Of a stretch of DNA of 64,000 nucleotides, positions 7,926-16,618 are shown one piece after another. The position numbers were made by a program, and so were the translations under genes. The DNA is from Streptomyces sp. RKAG290 (GTDB lineage: Bacteria > Actinomycetota > Actinomycetes > Streptomycetales > Streptomycetaceae): the NCBI RefSeq assembly GCF_023701695.1, contig NZ_JAJOZC010000001.1, forward strand, positions 7,563,894-7,627,893, written 5' to 3'. Below the pieces are notes generated by a model. That model did no database searches. It was not told where the DNA came from and saw only the letters and a program-made list of their open reading frames with translations. Each line of letters opens with the position of its first letter. Position 1 is the stretch's first letter.

Positions 7926-8246
7926 ATGTCCGTTGAAGGCACCTGGGACCTGTCCATCGCCACCCCCATCGGCACGATCAAGGCCGTCGTCGAACTCCTA
8001 CGCCAGGACGGTGTCCTGATCGGCCTCGCCCACGGGGCGGGTGAAGAAGTCCCACTGAGAGATGTCGTCCTCGACGGCGACCGGCTCGCCTGGAAGCAGA
8101 CCGTCACCAAGCCCCTGCGACTGAACCTGGCCTTCGAAGTGACTGCCGCCGCCGACACCATGACCGGTACTTCCAGGGCCGGACGGCTCCCCGCATCCAA
8201 GGTCAGCGGTCGACGCCGTGCCGACCGAGCGGGTACGGAGCACTGA
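7926..8246 (+). CDS. Hypothetical protein, possible lipid-binding-like fold
   Basis: 106 residues, preceded by GAGGAA about ten bases before the ATG. It has alternating beta-strand-like segments (GTWDLSIATPIGTIKAVVEL..., LAWKQTVTKPLRLNLAFEVTAAADTMTGTSRAG). The pattern GTW...G...W.. and TMTGTSRAGRLPASKVSG is seen in small actinobacterial proteins of unknown function. No membrane segment. It is the second gene of the DJ-1 operon, and the next gene starts two bases after its stop. Confidence 0.65.
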   Translation: MSVEGTWDLSIATPIGTIKAVVELLRQDGVLIGLAHGAGEEVPLRDVVLDGDRLAWKQTVTKPLRLNLAFEVTAAADTMTGTSRAGRLPASKVSGRRRADRAGTEH

Positions 8247-8248
8247 CC

Positions 8249-8716
8249 ATGACGAAGATGTTTCTCTCCCTGCACGTCCTGGCCGCAGTTCTGGCGATCG
8301 GGCCGGTCACCGTCGCCGCGAGCATGTTTCCCGGAGCGCTGCGCCGCACCGACGGGGACCACGCCGACCGCGACGCGCTGGTGACCCTGCGGACACTGCA
8401 CCGCATCTGCCGGGTGTACGCGGCCATCGGCATCGCGGTTCCCGTCTTCGGGTTCGCCACTGCCGCCGGTCTCGGAGTCCTCGGAAACGGCTGGCTGATC
8501 ACTTCGATCCTGCTGACCGCCGCAGCCGCCGCCAATCTGGCGCTGCTCATCCTGCCCGCCCAGGACGACGCCCTGGCTGCGGCCGGGACGACCGGCTCCG
8601 CCGCCGGCTCCATCTATGCCGGCCGCCTCGCGATGCTCACCGGCGTCTTCAACCTGCTGTGGGCCACGGTCACCGTCCTGATGATCATCCGCCCCGGTTC
8701 GACCACAGGAGCCTGA
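8249..8716 (+). CDS. Four-helix membrane protein (DUF2269-like)
   Basis: 155 residues, two bases after the previous stop. Four hydrophobic helices are visible: about 4-26, 52-75, 80-102 and 125-150. The opening FLSLHVLAAVLAIGPVTVAASMFP resembles DUF2269-type integral membrane proteins. Function is unknown. The tight spacing on both sides implies co-translation with the DJ-1 operon. Confidence 0.65.
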   Translation: MTKMFLSLHVLAAVLAIGPVTVAASMFPGALRRTDGDHADRDALVTLRTLHRICRVYAAIGIAVPVFGFATAAGLGVLGNGWLITSILLTAAAAANLALLILPAQDDALAAAGTTGSAAGSIYAGRLAMLTGVFNLLWATVTVLMIIRPGSTTGA

Positions 8717-8718
8717 CC

Positions 8719-9072
8719 GTGCACCTTCGCCCTTTGCGTATCGCGGCTCAGGTGGAGCTCATCTCGTTGGTCGCCATGCTGACGAACCTGGCCACCGTGC
8801 ACCTGAACGCCGTCTCCTCCTTGTTGGGACCCACGCACGGCTGCGCCTATCTGTTCGTCGTGGCCGCGACCTGGCGCCTCCAGCCGGCCAGGGCCGCCGT
8901 CAGGGCCGTTGCCACCGTCCCCGGTGTCGGCGGCCTCCTGGCACTCCGCCGACTCTCCACTCCCGGCAGCACCCAGCAGTCCGGCGATGCCACGTACCGC
9001 CCCGACACGGGCGGCGAGGGCGCCGATCACGCCCAGACCGCCGGAGCACGAGGTCAGCGGACCACCTCATAG
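8719..9072 (+). CDS. Small membrane protein (DUF3817-like)
   Basis: 117 residues from a GTG two bases after the preceding stop, with CAGGAGCC as ribosome binding site. The region IAAQVELISLVAMLTNLATVHLNAVSSLLGPTHGCAYLF carries the polar-flanked helices and H-G motif seen in DUF3817 proteins. The hydrophilic tail (about residues 75-117) looks unstructured. Its 3' end overlaps the convergent reductase gene by 19 bases. It is the last gene of the 7144-9072 operon. Confidence 0.6.
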   Translation: MHLRPLRIAAQVELISLVAMLTNLATVHLNAVSSLLGPTHGCAYLFVVAATWRLQPARAAVRAVATVPGVGGLLALRRLSTPGSTQQSGDATYRPDTGGEGADHAQTAGARGQRTTS

Positions 9073-9653
9073 CGGAGGTAGGTCACACCGGGCGCGGGCA
9101 CGACCTCCAGCAGGCTCAACCGGATGTGCTCGGGAAGCTCGTGGAAGTAGGGGCGGCCGGAGCCGAGCAGTACGGGCACCTGGTGCAGGATCAGCTCGTC
9201 GACGAGTCCCGCCTGCAGGGCTTCGGTCACCAGGACGCCTCCCATGAGGGCGATGTCCTTGCCCCCGGCGGCTTCGCGGGCGGCCGCGACGGCGTCCGCC
9301 GGCCCGGTCGTGATCAGCCGCTGCCGCCCTGCGATCCGCGGCGCCGGCCGGTGGCTGAGGACGAACAGCGGCGCCGTCGGGTGCGGGGCCCCGTCGTCGC
9401 CGAAACGGTCGGAGTCCTCATACGTGTTACGGCCGACGATGCTCGCACCGACACGACCGGCGACGGCGTCGAAGAACCGGGCACTGGGCTCGGAGAGCGT
9501 GAAGCTGTCGAACACCTGACTGGGGACGTCACCGTCGAAGTACCAGTCGAAGAGGCCGCCGCCGTCGCCGAGCCCGCGGCCCGGACCAGGGTCGCGACCG
9601 GTGATGTAGCCGTCGACCGAGACGGACAGAGCGCTGAACACCTTGCTCATCAC
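9054..9653 (-). CDS. Dihydrofolate-reductase-family protein (RibD C-terminal-like)
   Basis: 199 residues. It opens with SKVFSALSVSVDGYITGRDPGPG and has GRNTYEDSDRFGDDG, PLFVLSHRPAP and LMGGVLVTEALQAGLVDELILHQVPVLLGSG. These are the substrate- and NADPH-site patterns of the RibD_C group. Members reduce pteridine- or pyrimidine-like compounds and are often stand-alone genes in Streptomyces with no known substrate. It is convergent with the 8719 gene. A second member of the family is at 43409. Confidence 0.8.
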   Translation of the reverse strand: MMSKVFSALSVSVDGYITGRDPGPGRGLGDGGGLFDWYFDGDVPSQVFDSFTLSEPSARFFDAVAGRVGASIVGRNTYEDSDRFGDDGAPHPTAPLFVLSHRPAPRIAGRQRLITTGPADAVAAAREAAGGKDIALMGGVLVTEALQAGLVDELILHQVPVLLGSGRPYFHELPEHIRLSLLEVVPAPGVTYLRYEVVR

Positions 9654-9866
9654 CGGACTCCCTCCGAGATTCGTCCAATCCGGCGCAGGCGCCAGTGGGC
9701 CAGGACCAAGGCCACCAGGACCCGTTTCTGACTATGAGTCGACGACCGCGGACGATTCCTCGACCAACACGGCGTACTCGCCCGCGCATTCGCCGTCAGG
9801 CGCGTAGGTGAGGAGGAAACCTCGCTCGCCGCCCCACGGGCTCGCTCCAGCCCCTGTCCGACTGCT

Positions 9867-9998
9867 GCGCGAGGATACGCCCTTGAGGGAGTTGACCAGC
9901 TTGGACAGGGCGACCTTGGGTGGGAAGTTCACGAGCAGGTGGACATGGCTGTTCTCGCCGTTGAACTCGACCAGCTCGCATTGGAAGTCGGCGCGCAC
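9867..9998 (-). pseudogene. tnpA: IS200/IS605 transposase TnpA fragment
   Basis: About 44 residues are recognisable, including the HUH motif (SHVHLLVNFPPKV) and LSKLVNSLKGVSSR of Y1 transposases. They align with residues of the fuller copy at 40544-40970 (DHVHLLVHYPPKV, SRLIGSLKGVSAR). The N-terminus and the catalytic-tyrosine region are missing; what follows SLKGVSSR no longer resembles TnpA. Confidence 0.7.
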
Positions 9999-10011
9999 CG
10001 CCACCTTCGCG

Positions 10012-10323
10012 AAGGTGGACCGGTTCTTCCCGTCCTCGCAGCTCTGCTCCGCCTGCGGGGTGAAGGACGGACCCAAGCCGTTGGCCGTCCGTGAGTGGAT
10101 CTGCGGGAACTGCGGGACCGTCCACGACCGCGACATCAACGCCGCACTCAATATCAGGACCGAAGGACGCAAGGTCGCCGCCGGACAGGCGGAGACCGTA
10201 AACGGCCGTGGAGCGCAGGTAAGCCCGGTACTCGTACCGGCATCGCGCGACGAAGCAGCAACCCACCCGAAGCAGCCCACCGCCCCCGCGCGGTGGGAGC
10301 AGACGGGAATCCCCGGCCTTTAG
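10012..10323 (+). pseudogene. tnpB: TnpB 3' fragment (RuvC tail and zinc finger)
   Basis: Starting at KVDRFFPSSQLCSACG, the fragment carries the CxxC...CxxC zinc finger (CSAC, CGNC) and the final RuvC aspartate in VHDRDINAALNI. It then runs through the element's tail to a stop in the right-end hairpin. About three quarters of the protein, including the first RuvC residues, is absent, so it cannot be a nuclease. Confidence 0.75.
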
Positions 10324-10330
10324 GCCGGGG
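10311..10330. repeat. IS605-type right-end hairpin
   Basis: CCCCGGCC-TTTA-GGCCGGGG followed by AGGAAGTCAA: an 8-bp stem with a TTTA loop, the typical right-end structure recognised by TnpA. It overlaps the end of the tnpB fragment. Confidence 0.6.
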
Positions 10331-10378
10331 AGGAAGTCAATGATCCCCGATGAATTCCCAGATCCCTGGAGGCCTCCG

Positions 10379-11890
10379 CTACTCGTCGACCGCCGCCCCG
10401 AACCGTGCGTCGGTGACCGGTGCCCCGAGGCGCGCCCCGTCGTACGTCCAGGTGCCCTTGGCGACCAGCCCGGAGGAGGACGCGGGGACGACCCACACGA
10501 AACCGTCGTTGCTGTTCTCGCCCGGCGCCGTCGCCAGCAGGCCGAAGAGGCCGTTCTTGTCGGCGTCGATCAGTCGGACCTGACCGCCCCAGCGGTCCGA
10601 GGTTTCTGCCACGCCGGGGATGTCGGCGAGTTGCTGGTCGAAGCTCTTCGCCCCCACGTGGGTGAAGCCGGTCGGATCGCCGCGCAGCACCCACACCGCG
10701 CCCGCGTCGGACACGCTGCCGATGTCCTCGCCGGGTGCGCCGATGGCGAGGTCCGGGTGGCCGTCGCCGTCGGTGTCCCCGGCCGACAGCTCGGCGCCCC
10801 ACTGGTCGCCCGCCTCCGCGACGCCCGGGATGCCGTCGGAGTCCTGGGTCCAGTGCTGCACCGGCTCCGGCTCCAGGCCGGACAGGTCGCCGCGGCCCAG
10901 GTAGAGGGTGATCCCGCCGCCCGGCGGCGAGCCCATGCCTGTGTCGCCGATGACGAGGTCGTCCTGCCCGGTGCCGTCCCAGTCACCGGAGACGATGGCC
11001 GGGCCGCCGGGGAACGTGCCGCCGTCGCCGAGGCCGTCGACGTCCGGCGCGCCGTGCAGCACGTGTACCGACCCGACGCCCGGCTGGTCGCCGTTGGTGA
11101 CGCCTGAGATGGCCAGGTCGGCCCAGGAGTCCTCGTTGTAGTTGCCGTGGCTGAGACTGCGGAACTCGAAGCCGGTGTCCCGCGGCGAGAGGTCTCGCGC
11201 CCGCACCGTGCGGTCCGACAATTGCAGCTGCTGCGGCTCCTTCACTGTCCCGCCCGGCGGGGTGGTGAAGAACAGCAGGGCGTCGTCCTCCAGGACCGCG
11301 ATCGAGTCACGCGGGTTGGCGTCCGGATCCGCCGGGTCCGGGGCGAAGTACCGGGCCGCTTCGATCGCCCGGCCGAAGTTCGCGCCGGCCCGCAGCTGGT
11401 CGGAGTTCTCCAGCCAGGTGCTGTCGGCACCGTGCAGTCCGGTCGCGGAGCCCCAGAAGACGGTGGCGCCGCCGGCGTCGGACAGTCCGGCCAGGTCCTC
11501 TCCGGGGATACCGACAATGACGTCGTCGTAGCCGTCGTCGTCCAGGTCTCCGGAGGCCACCGACTGCCCGAAGCCGTCACCGGACTCGGCACCGCCCGGG
11601 ACGCCCGAGGTGTTCTGGTGAAGGACGCTCTTCTTGGTGGTGCTGAGACCGCTTGACGAGCTGTACTGCACGGTGACGTAGCCGGCGCCCGTGGCACCGC
11701 TCACCGTGGCGCCGGGAGCGCCGATCAGCACGTCGTCGAAACCGTTGCCGTCGAAGTCGCAGTTGCGCTGCTGCCAGCCGATGGACGGAAAGGGAACGGT
11801 GGCCTGTGCAGCGGGGGCCGCGAACGCGGCGCCGCCACAGAGGGAGAGTAGTGCCGCGGCCGCGAGGGCCGCGCTTCTGATGTGACGCAC
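10379..11890 (-). CDS. Secreted FG-GAP/VCBS repeat protein
   Basis: 503 residues with a Sec signal peptide (RSAALAAAALLSLCGGAAFA-APA). Integrin-alpha-like repeats follow. Each has an FG-GAP motif plus a calcium loop: DFDGNGFDDVLIGAPG, DLDDDGYDDVIVGIPGEDL, DTDGDGHPDLAIGAPGEDIG and weaker ones between. The repeats should form a beta propeller outside the cell. Streptomyces have many such proteins, mostly of unknown ligand. It stands alone and ends next to the IS605 remnant. Part of the repeat array around residues 190-260 is degenerate. Confidence 0.85.
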   Translation of the reverse strand: MRHIRSAALAAAALLSLCGGAAFAAPAAQATVPFPSIGWQQRNCDFDGNGFDDVLIGAPGATVSGATGAGYVTVQYSSSSGLSTTKKSVLHQNTSGVPGGAESGDGFGQSVASGDLDDDGYDDVIVGIPGEDLAGLSDAGGATVFWGSATGLHGADSTWLENSDQLRAGANFGRAIEAARYFAPDPADPDANPRDSIAVLEDDALLFFTTPPGGTVKEPQQLQLSDRTVRARDLSPRDTGFEFRSLSHGNYNEDSWADLAISGVTNGDQPGVGSVHVLHGAPDVDGLGDGGTFPGGPAIVSGDWDGTGQDDLVIGDTGMGSPPGGGITLYLGRGDLSGLEPEPVQHWTQDSDGIPGVAEAGDQWGAELSAGDTDGDGHPDLAIGAPGEDIGSVSDAGAVWVLRGDPTGFTHVGAKSFDQQLADIPGVAETSDRWGGQVRLIDADKNGLFGLLATAPGENSNDGFVWVVPASSSGLVAKGTWTYDGARLGAPVTDARFGAAVDE

Positions 11891-12329
11891 AGGAGAACCT
11901 CCTTGGTCTCCGGGGCTGCCTACGCCGTCCTGCTCAGCCGCGGTGGATCGTGCGTGGGAGTGGTTGACGGAGATGCGGGGCCGGCCGCACGGCCGTTTCC
12001 CAGCGAGAGGCCGAAGCAGAGACCGGGTGCAGATGCCCGGGAACGCCGGTCAGCGCCGCCACGCCCACTGCAGGCCGGGCCCGGAATCGTGTGCGGCCTC
12101 CCTGGTGGGTAGTGAGTGCGGTGAGGGCGACGTACGTACTGCACTCACCGAGAAGACATCCGGAGTTCGCCGAAGGTTGTACGCCTCGCCCGGTGGCCCT
12201 CGTGATCGGCCGGCCCGGCCCATGGCGGCGCGCCGGTGCATCCGCCGAAGTACGTCGGAGATGAGGGGCGTTGGGGAAGCCACCGCAGGATCATCAGCGG
12301 AGTCTTCAGGAGATCGACACCGTGCAACG
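11891..12329. other. Intergenic region without a supported gene
   Basis: About 440 bp between divergent genes. GGAGAACC just upstream of the FG-GAP start is its ribosome binding site. Nothing else recognisable was seen. Confidence 0.5.
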
Positions 12330-12806
12330 ATGGCCATCATGTCTGGTCAAGTCTGGGTGTCACTCATATCGTTGGGCGGCGTCGCGCTTGGTGGCGCACT
12401 GTCCTTCCTCGTCCAGTTCTCGACCCAGCGGTCGGCTGAGCGGACGGAGCAGCGGAGGCATCAGACCGAACTGTCGGAGGCTCGGCGTGCGGAGCGGCTT
12501 GCGCTGCTGGAGCGGTTCGTCGAGCTGGGGGCCGAGGCTGAGCGGGCAGCCTTCAGCCAGCCGCAGGAGTGGGACGACACGACCCCTTGGTTCCTCACCA
12601 CCCGAGACTCGATGCACAGACTCTGGGTCGCGGAACGGCTGATCCGCGTCCAGTTCCCGCTGCCCGTGTACGACGCGGCACGCAAGTACTTCCTCGACCT
12701 CAACCGGGTCGTCTGGGAAGGCTTGCCCGACGGTGAGAGCGTGCGCGACTACCTGGAGGACAACAGAATGGCCTTTCTCGACGCGGCCCGAGTGGTTATG
12801 GGATAG
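12330..12806 (+). CDS. Membrane-anchored protein of unknown function
   Basis: 158 residues from ATG 12330 (a second ATG three codons on is possible). One N-terminal helix (WVSLISLGGVALGGALSFLVQFSTQR) is followed by an arginine/glutamate-rich stretch likely to form a coiled coil (about residues 30-65), then a soluble domain with aromatic residues. Single-helix proteins of this form are common in Streptomyces and have no known function. No neighbour links are evident. Confidence 0.6.
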   Translation: MAIMSGQVWVSLISLGGVALGGALSFLVQFSTQRSAERTEQRRHQTELSEARRAERLALLERFVELGAEAERAAFSQPQEWDDTTPWFLTTRDSMHRLWVAERLIRVQFPLPVYDAARKYFLDLNRVVWEGLPDGESVRDYLEDNRMAFLDAARVVMG

Positions 12807-12988
12807 CCCGCTGCGGGCCTCCACCGTTGGTTACGGGATGGTCGTAAGTCCTCTCGGCGGAGCGGTATATGGCGGGTGAAGCCAACGCTGAGATTCCCTA
12901 GGAAGCTATGCTCGTCCGGAGCCTCGCTCTTCCTGGTGTGGGCAGCGCATTCTCCCTTGGGAAAGGGAATCCCTCGGGAAAGGGAGAA

Positions 12989-13501
12989 GTGAAGACACGC
13001 CAGAAGGACCGCGACGCTGCCGGGCCCGACGAGCCCTGGAGCGAGATCAGACCAGGGCTATGGATGGGCGGACACTTCTGGACCGACCACACCGGTGAAG
13101 TCCGGTCGGCGGTCGCCGGCGGTGAGTTCGACCTGGTCATCAGCCTGTTCACCCGTGCGGGCCACGGTCCGCATCCGGCAGTCCAGCACCTGATCACCGA
13201 GTTGCCGGACGGCCCGCTCACCGCGGACGAGATTCAATCCGTCCACCTGTTGGCCCACACCACCGCACACGCCCTGCGGGACAGCCGCACCGTGCTCGTT
13301 CGCTGCCATTCCGGCTACAACCGCTCGGGGCTGGTCATCGCGCAGACCCTCATCGAGATGGGCTACGAACCTGCCGCTGCCATCAGCCTCATACGGCAAA
13401 AGCGGTCCCCTCGAGCACTCAACAATGGCACCTTCGAGCGTTACCTCACGACGGGGCTTCAGGTGGCCCTTCTGCTGAACGGACTCGACACCCTCGGCTG
13501 A
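12989..13501 (+). CDS. Dual-specificity/tyrosine protein phosphatase
   Basis: 170 residues from GTG 12989. ATG 12908 in the same frame would add 27 residues of lower coding quality and cannot be excluded. The Cys-phosphatase loop is intact: VRCHSGYNRSGLV (C-x5-R-S). The preceding strand is LVISLFTRAGHGP, and SLIRQKRSPRALNN follows as in DSPc enzymes. It would hydrolyse phosphotyrosine or another phosphoester in the cytoplasm by a phosphocysteine intermediate. It is convergent with the XRE regulator gene. Confidence 0.8.
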   Translation: MKTRQKDRDAAGPDEPWSEIRPGLWMGGHFWTDHTGEVRSAVAGGEFDLVISLFTRAGHGPHPAVQHLITELPDGPLTADEIQSVHLLAHTTAHALRDSRTVLVRCHSGYNRSGLVIAQTLIEMGYEPAAAISLIRQKRSPRALNNGTFERYLTTGLQVALLLNGLDTLG

Positions 13502-13595
13502 GCCATCCGCGCGAGAGGTGTGGCGGGCAAGATGCTGAGATGTCACCGCATTAGAGGTCTTGGACCAGGTCTTATGGCTGCGGCTGGGTGTATTG

Positions 13596-14621
13596 CTATT
13601 CTGCCCGCCGTTCAATCAAGATTCGGTCGAGCTCCGGAGAGCCAGGGCTGATGTGTTCTCGCATCCTTCGAGATTCAGCAGGTCGAGTGGGTGCTCTGAC
13701 CGTCACCGATAGCGGCCATCGCGCCGGCGCTGAGGAGCGCCCAGAAGGCATGGCGGACCCGCCCAGCAGCCGCCGGTCAGGGGAGCGCGGTCGCGGTACG
13801 GCCACCTGTGGCGCGAAGCTGCTTCCCGTAGCCGCCGTGTAGGTGACCATGCGCAGGTTCGCGCCGGGGACGATGAGGACGTCGCAGTCGAGCAGGATGT
13901 CGCCGATCTCCGGATGGCGGATCGTCTTGCGGTCCGTCGTGTGCTGGGTGGCGGCCGTCTGTGTGGCCCAGTGACGGGCGAAGGCATCGGACACATCTCG
14001 CAGTTCCTGCACGAGACGATCGAGCTGGGCGTCCGCGGGATAGCGGGACACGGCGTCCTTGAGGTCGGCGACGATCGACTCCGCGAAGGCGTCCTGTCCG
14101 CGCTCGGATCGCACGGGAAGCATCGAGGCGTGTGCGGCGCCGTTGCCGAAGAGTGCACGGGCGAGGTTGCGTTCCGCGGTCGGCAGGGCGGCGGGGTCGC
14201 CGTGCAGGGCGCTCCACATGGTGTTCCACCGCACCAGGGTCCAGTCGGCGGTGAACACCCCGATCGGTACGTCGCCCAGGCGGGCGGCGAGCCGTTGGAT
14301 GCCCGGGGGCACATGGGTGCTGATCGTCCCGTCCTGGGGCGGAAGGAGCCCGGCGCTTCGGTACAGCTGGTCGCGCTCGGCGCGGGAGAGCTGAAGGGCA
14401 CGGGCGAGGGCGCCGACGACCTGGGCCGAAGGGTTCTTCGCGCGTCCCTGCTCCAGGCGCAGGACGTAGTCGACGGAGAGCCCGGCCAGCTGCGCCAGCT
14501 CCTCGCGGCGCAGTCCCGGGGCGCGACGGCCGTCCGTCGTCGTGAAGCCGGCGTCGACCGGGGACAGCCGGTCGCGCCAGGCGCGCAGGAGCGCGGCGAA
14601 ATCGGAGCGGGAGGAAGCCAT
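13596..14621 (-). CDS. XRE/MmyB-like transcriptional regulator, C-terminus probably frameshifted
   Basis: The frame gives 341 residues from ATG 14621. An N-terminal Cro/C1 helix-turn-helix (LRREELAQLAGLSVDYVLRLEQGRAKNPS) is followed by the MmyB-like PAS/ligand domain (ADWTLVRWNTMWSALHGD...FARHWATQ...DCDVLIVPGANLRMVTYTAATGS). Relatives normally stop soon after that last motif. Here about 60 unlike residues follow. One extra base near 13824-13828 would instead give KQLRATGGRTATALP and a stop at 13777, a 281-residue protein of normal length. It is divergent from an SDR gene, the usual target arrangement for this family. Confidence 0.8.
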   Translation of the reverse strand: MASSRSDFAALLRAWRDRLSPVDAGFTTTDGRRAPGLRREELAQLAGLSVDYVLRLEQGRAKNPSAQVVGALARALQLSRAERDQLYRSAGLLPPQDGTISTHVPPGIQRLAARLGDVPIGVFTADWTLVRWNTMWSALHGDPAALPTAERNLARALFGNGAAHASMLPVRSERGQDAFAESIVADLKDAVSRYPADAQLDRLVQELRDVSDAFARHWATQTAATQHTTDRKTIRHPEIGDILLDCDVLIVPGANLRMVTYTAATGSSFAPQVAVPRPRSPDRRLLGGSAMPSGRSSAPARWPLSVTVRAPTRPAESRRMREHISPGSPELDRILIERRAE

Positions 14622-14769
14622 GGGTACATTCTCGCCGCTCGGCGCCGCATCAGCCTGGGTACTGCCGGTCCTAGTGACGGGGACGGCACTGGTTGACGGT
14701 CGCGCCACCGGCGAACGTGGAGATGCGCCTGAGCCGGGCGCCATCGGTTGACCAGTTGAGGAGCCATCC

Positions 14770-15684
14770 ATGAAGCACACCATCGTGATGACGGGCGCGA
14801 GCCGCGGCATCGGCCGCGTCGCCGCGGAACACATCCTGCGCCGCTCTCCGGACGCGCACCTCCTGGTCGTGGCCCGTGGCTCCTCCGGCGCGCAGCTCGC
14901 TGCGGAGCTCGACGCAGGCGGACACACGGTCTCGCACGTCCTGGCGGACCTTGGATCCCTGGCCGACGTCCGCTCGGCCGCCGGCGAGACCTGTGACCGC
15001 CTTGACCGCGGTGACCTGCCGCCGCTGCGCGCCTTCGTGGGCAATGCGGGCACCCAGTACACGAACGCGCTGACCGAGGGGCCCGACGGGTTCGAGGCGA
15101 CCTTCGCCGTCAACGTGCTCGCCAACCACCTGTTCGTCCGACTGCTCCAGGACCGCTTCACCGCTCCTGCCCGGATCGTGATCACCGCCAGCGACACCCA
15201 CTTCGGCGACTTCAAGCACAACATGGGCATGGTCCCCGGCCCGGCCTGGAAGTCCCCGGGCGTCCTTGTCCGCACAGGCGCCTTCCGCGAGCCGGACACC
15301 GCGGCCGGCGGGCGCACCGCGTACTCGACGAGCAAGCTGGCCGTGATCCACCTGGTTCACGAGTACGCGCGCCGACTGCCGGCCGGGATCGACGCCGTCG
15401 CCTACAACCCGGGGTTCGTCCCCGGCACCGGCCTCGCCCGCAACGCAGGACCCTTCTCCCGGTTCGCGATGCGCCGCATCATGCCGGTGATGACCCTCAC
15501 CCCGTTCGCTACCAGCCGCAGTGCCGCGGGCCGCTGCCTCGCCGACGTCGTCCTCGGCGCGACCCACGCGCCGACCGGTTCCTACGTGGACCGTAGCCGT
15601 GCGGACCGCTCGTCGCGGGAGTCCTACGACCCGCAGCGCGAAGGCGAGCTCTGGGAGGCCGCCGAGCGGTTCACTGCGGCGTAG
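14770..15684 (+). CDS. Short-chain dehydrogenase/reductase
   Basis: 304 residues. It has the cofactor motif TGASRGIG (residues 8-15), the NAG motif (FVGNAGTQ), the active-site serine region (VITASDTHFGD) and the catalytic YSTSK (YxxxK, about residue 186). It is therefore an NAD(P)-dependent oxidoreductase of the classical type, somewhat longer than the 250-residue norm because of the C-terminal extension. It lies divergent from the XRE regulator 148 bp away, which probably controls it. The substrate is unknown. Confidence 0.85.
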   Translation: MKHTIVMTGASRGIGRVAAEHILRRSPDAHLLVVARGSSGAQLAAELDAGGHTVSHVLADLGSLADVRSAAGETCDRLDRGDLPPLRAFVGNAGTQYTNALTEGPDGFEATFAVNVLANHLFVRLLQDRFTAPARIVITASDTHFGDFKHNMGMVPGPAWKSPGVLVRTGAFREPDTAAGGRTAYSTSKLAVIHLVHEYARRLPAGIDAVAYNPGFVPGTGLARNAGPFSRFAMRRIMPVMTLTPFATSRSAAGRCLADVVLGATHAPTGSYVDRSRADRSSRESYDPQREGELWEAAERFTAA

Positions 15685-15905
15685 CGGCCCGGGTGGACAC
15701 GTTCCCGGGGCGACGTGGCGGGCGGCTCAACCCGGTAGACGGTAGACGGGGCAGCGGCCGAACGGCCCGGCCGGAAACAGTGAAGCGCGCCCCTGATGAT
15801 CAAGGTTGTCGAAGTCATGGATCACGGACAGGAGGCGCGTCCGCGTGTCATCCGCCCTGCTCCGGTGGATGCGCTTGCCGCTCCTCTGGATCAATCGCTG
15901 TTAGT

Positions 15906-15913
15906 TATAGAAT
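15906..15913 (+). promoter_or_regulatory. Probable -10 element of a leaderless gene
   Basis: TATAGAAT lies six bases before the GTG at 15920, and there is no ribosome binding site between them. This spacing would place transcription start at or beside the start codon. Confidence 0.45.
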
Positions 15914-15919
15914 TGTCTC

Positions 15920-16582
15920 GTGAGCAGTAGCGAGGATTCCGCCCTTGAGGCGTTGGTCGTACTGGGTGACCCGGTGCGGCGCGGACTGTATCGGCACGTG
16001 ACCGGGACGCCGGGGGAGGTGGGACGGGACGCGGCGGCTGAGGCTGCCGGGGTCTCCCGTTCGCTGGCTGCGTTCCACCTGGACAAGCTGGTCGAGGCAG
16101 GGCTGCTCGAGGTGTCCTTCCGGCGGCTCTCGGGGCGCAGCGGTCCGGGGGCGGGGCGGCCCTCGAAGATGTACCGGCGGGCCGAGGGTGAGCACGCGGT
16201 GTCGGTGCCGCCCCGTTCGTACGACACGGCGAGCAGGCTGCTCGCAGAGGTGGTGGAGCGGGCCGGGCTGGACGGGGAACTCCAGGCAGCGGCGAGGGTG
16301 GCGGGGGAGGCTGAGGGTGGGGCTTCGGGTGACGAGGCCGATCCGGTCGAGGTGTTGCGGGCGCGCGGTTACGAGCCGTTCTGGGACGGCGGGACGCTGC
16401 GGCTCAACAACTGCCCGTTCCATGCGCTGGCGGACCAGTTCCCTGCCCTGGTGTGCGGGATGAACCTGGCCGGGATCGAGGGTCTGCTCGCCGGGCTGCC
16501 GGGCGGCGAGGAGTGGAGCGCGGCGATGGATCCGCTCCCGCAGGGGTGCTGTGTCGCTCTCGGAACTGCCGAGGAGATCTAA
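15920..16582 (+). CDS. SufR-like helix-turn-helix regulator
   Basis: 220 residues from a probably leaderless GTG. A winged helix-turn-helix (LGDPVRRGLYRHVTGTPGEVGRDAAAEAAGVSRSLAAFHLDKLVEAGLLEV) is followed by a GRPSKMYRR wing and a C-terminal domain with NNCPFHALADQFPALVCGMN and QGCCVAL. The three spaced cysteine positions match the arrangement in SufR-type regulators that bind an iron-sulphur cluster. Here the regulator sits with a DUF3291 gene 36 bp downstream and no suf genes. It likely senses redox or iron status; the target may be itself and the neighbour. Confidence 0.75.
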   Translation: MSSSEDSALEALVVLGDPVRRGLYRHVTGTPGEVGRDAAAEAAGVSRSLAAFHLDKLVEAGLLEVSFRRLSGRSGPGAGRPSKMYRRAEGEHAVSVPPRSYDTASRLLAEVVERAGLDGELQAAARVAGEAEGGASGDEADPVEVLRARGYEPFWDGGTLRLNNCPFHALADQFPALVCGMNLAGIEGLLAGLPGGEEWSAAMDPLPQGCCVALGTAEEI

Positions 16583-16618
16583 AAAAGTATTCGTTGACTT
16601 TAGAAGGTTCACCCGGGC

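Larger units (their letters stand above)
9732..10330. mobile_element. IS200/IS605 element remnant
   Basis: A degenerate element with a tnpA fragment on the minus strand, a tnpB 3' fragment on the plus strand and a right-end hairpin at 10311-10330. The start of tnpA and most of tnpB are gone. The two fragments meet at an 18-bp perfect palindrome (10001-10018). Confidence 0.7.
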
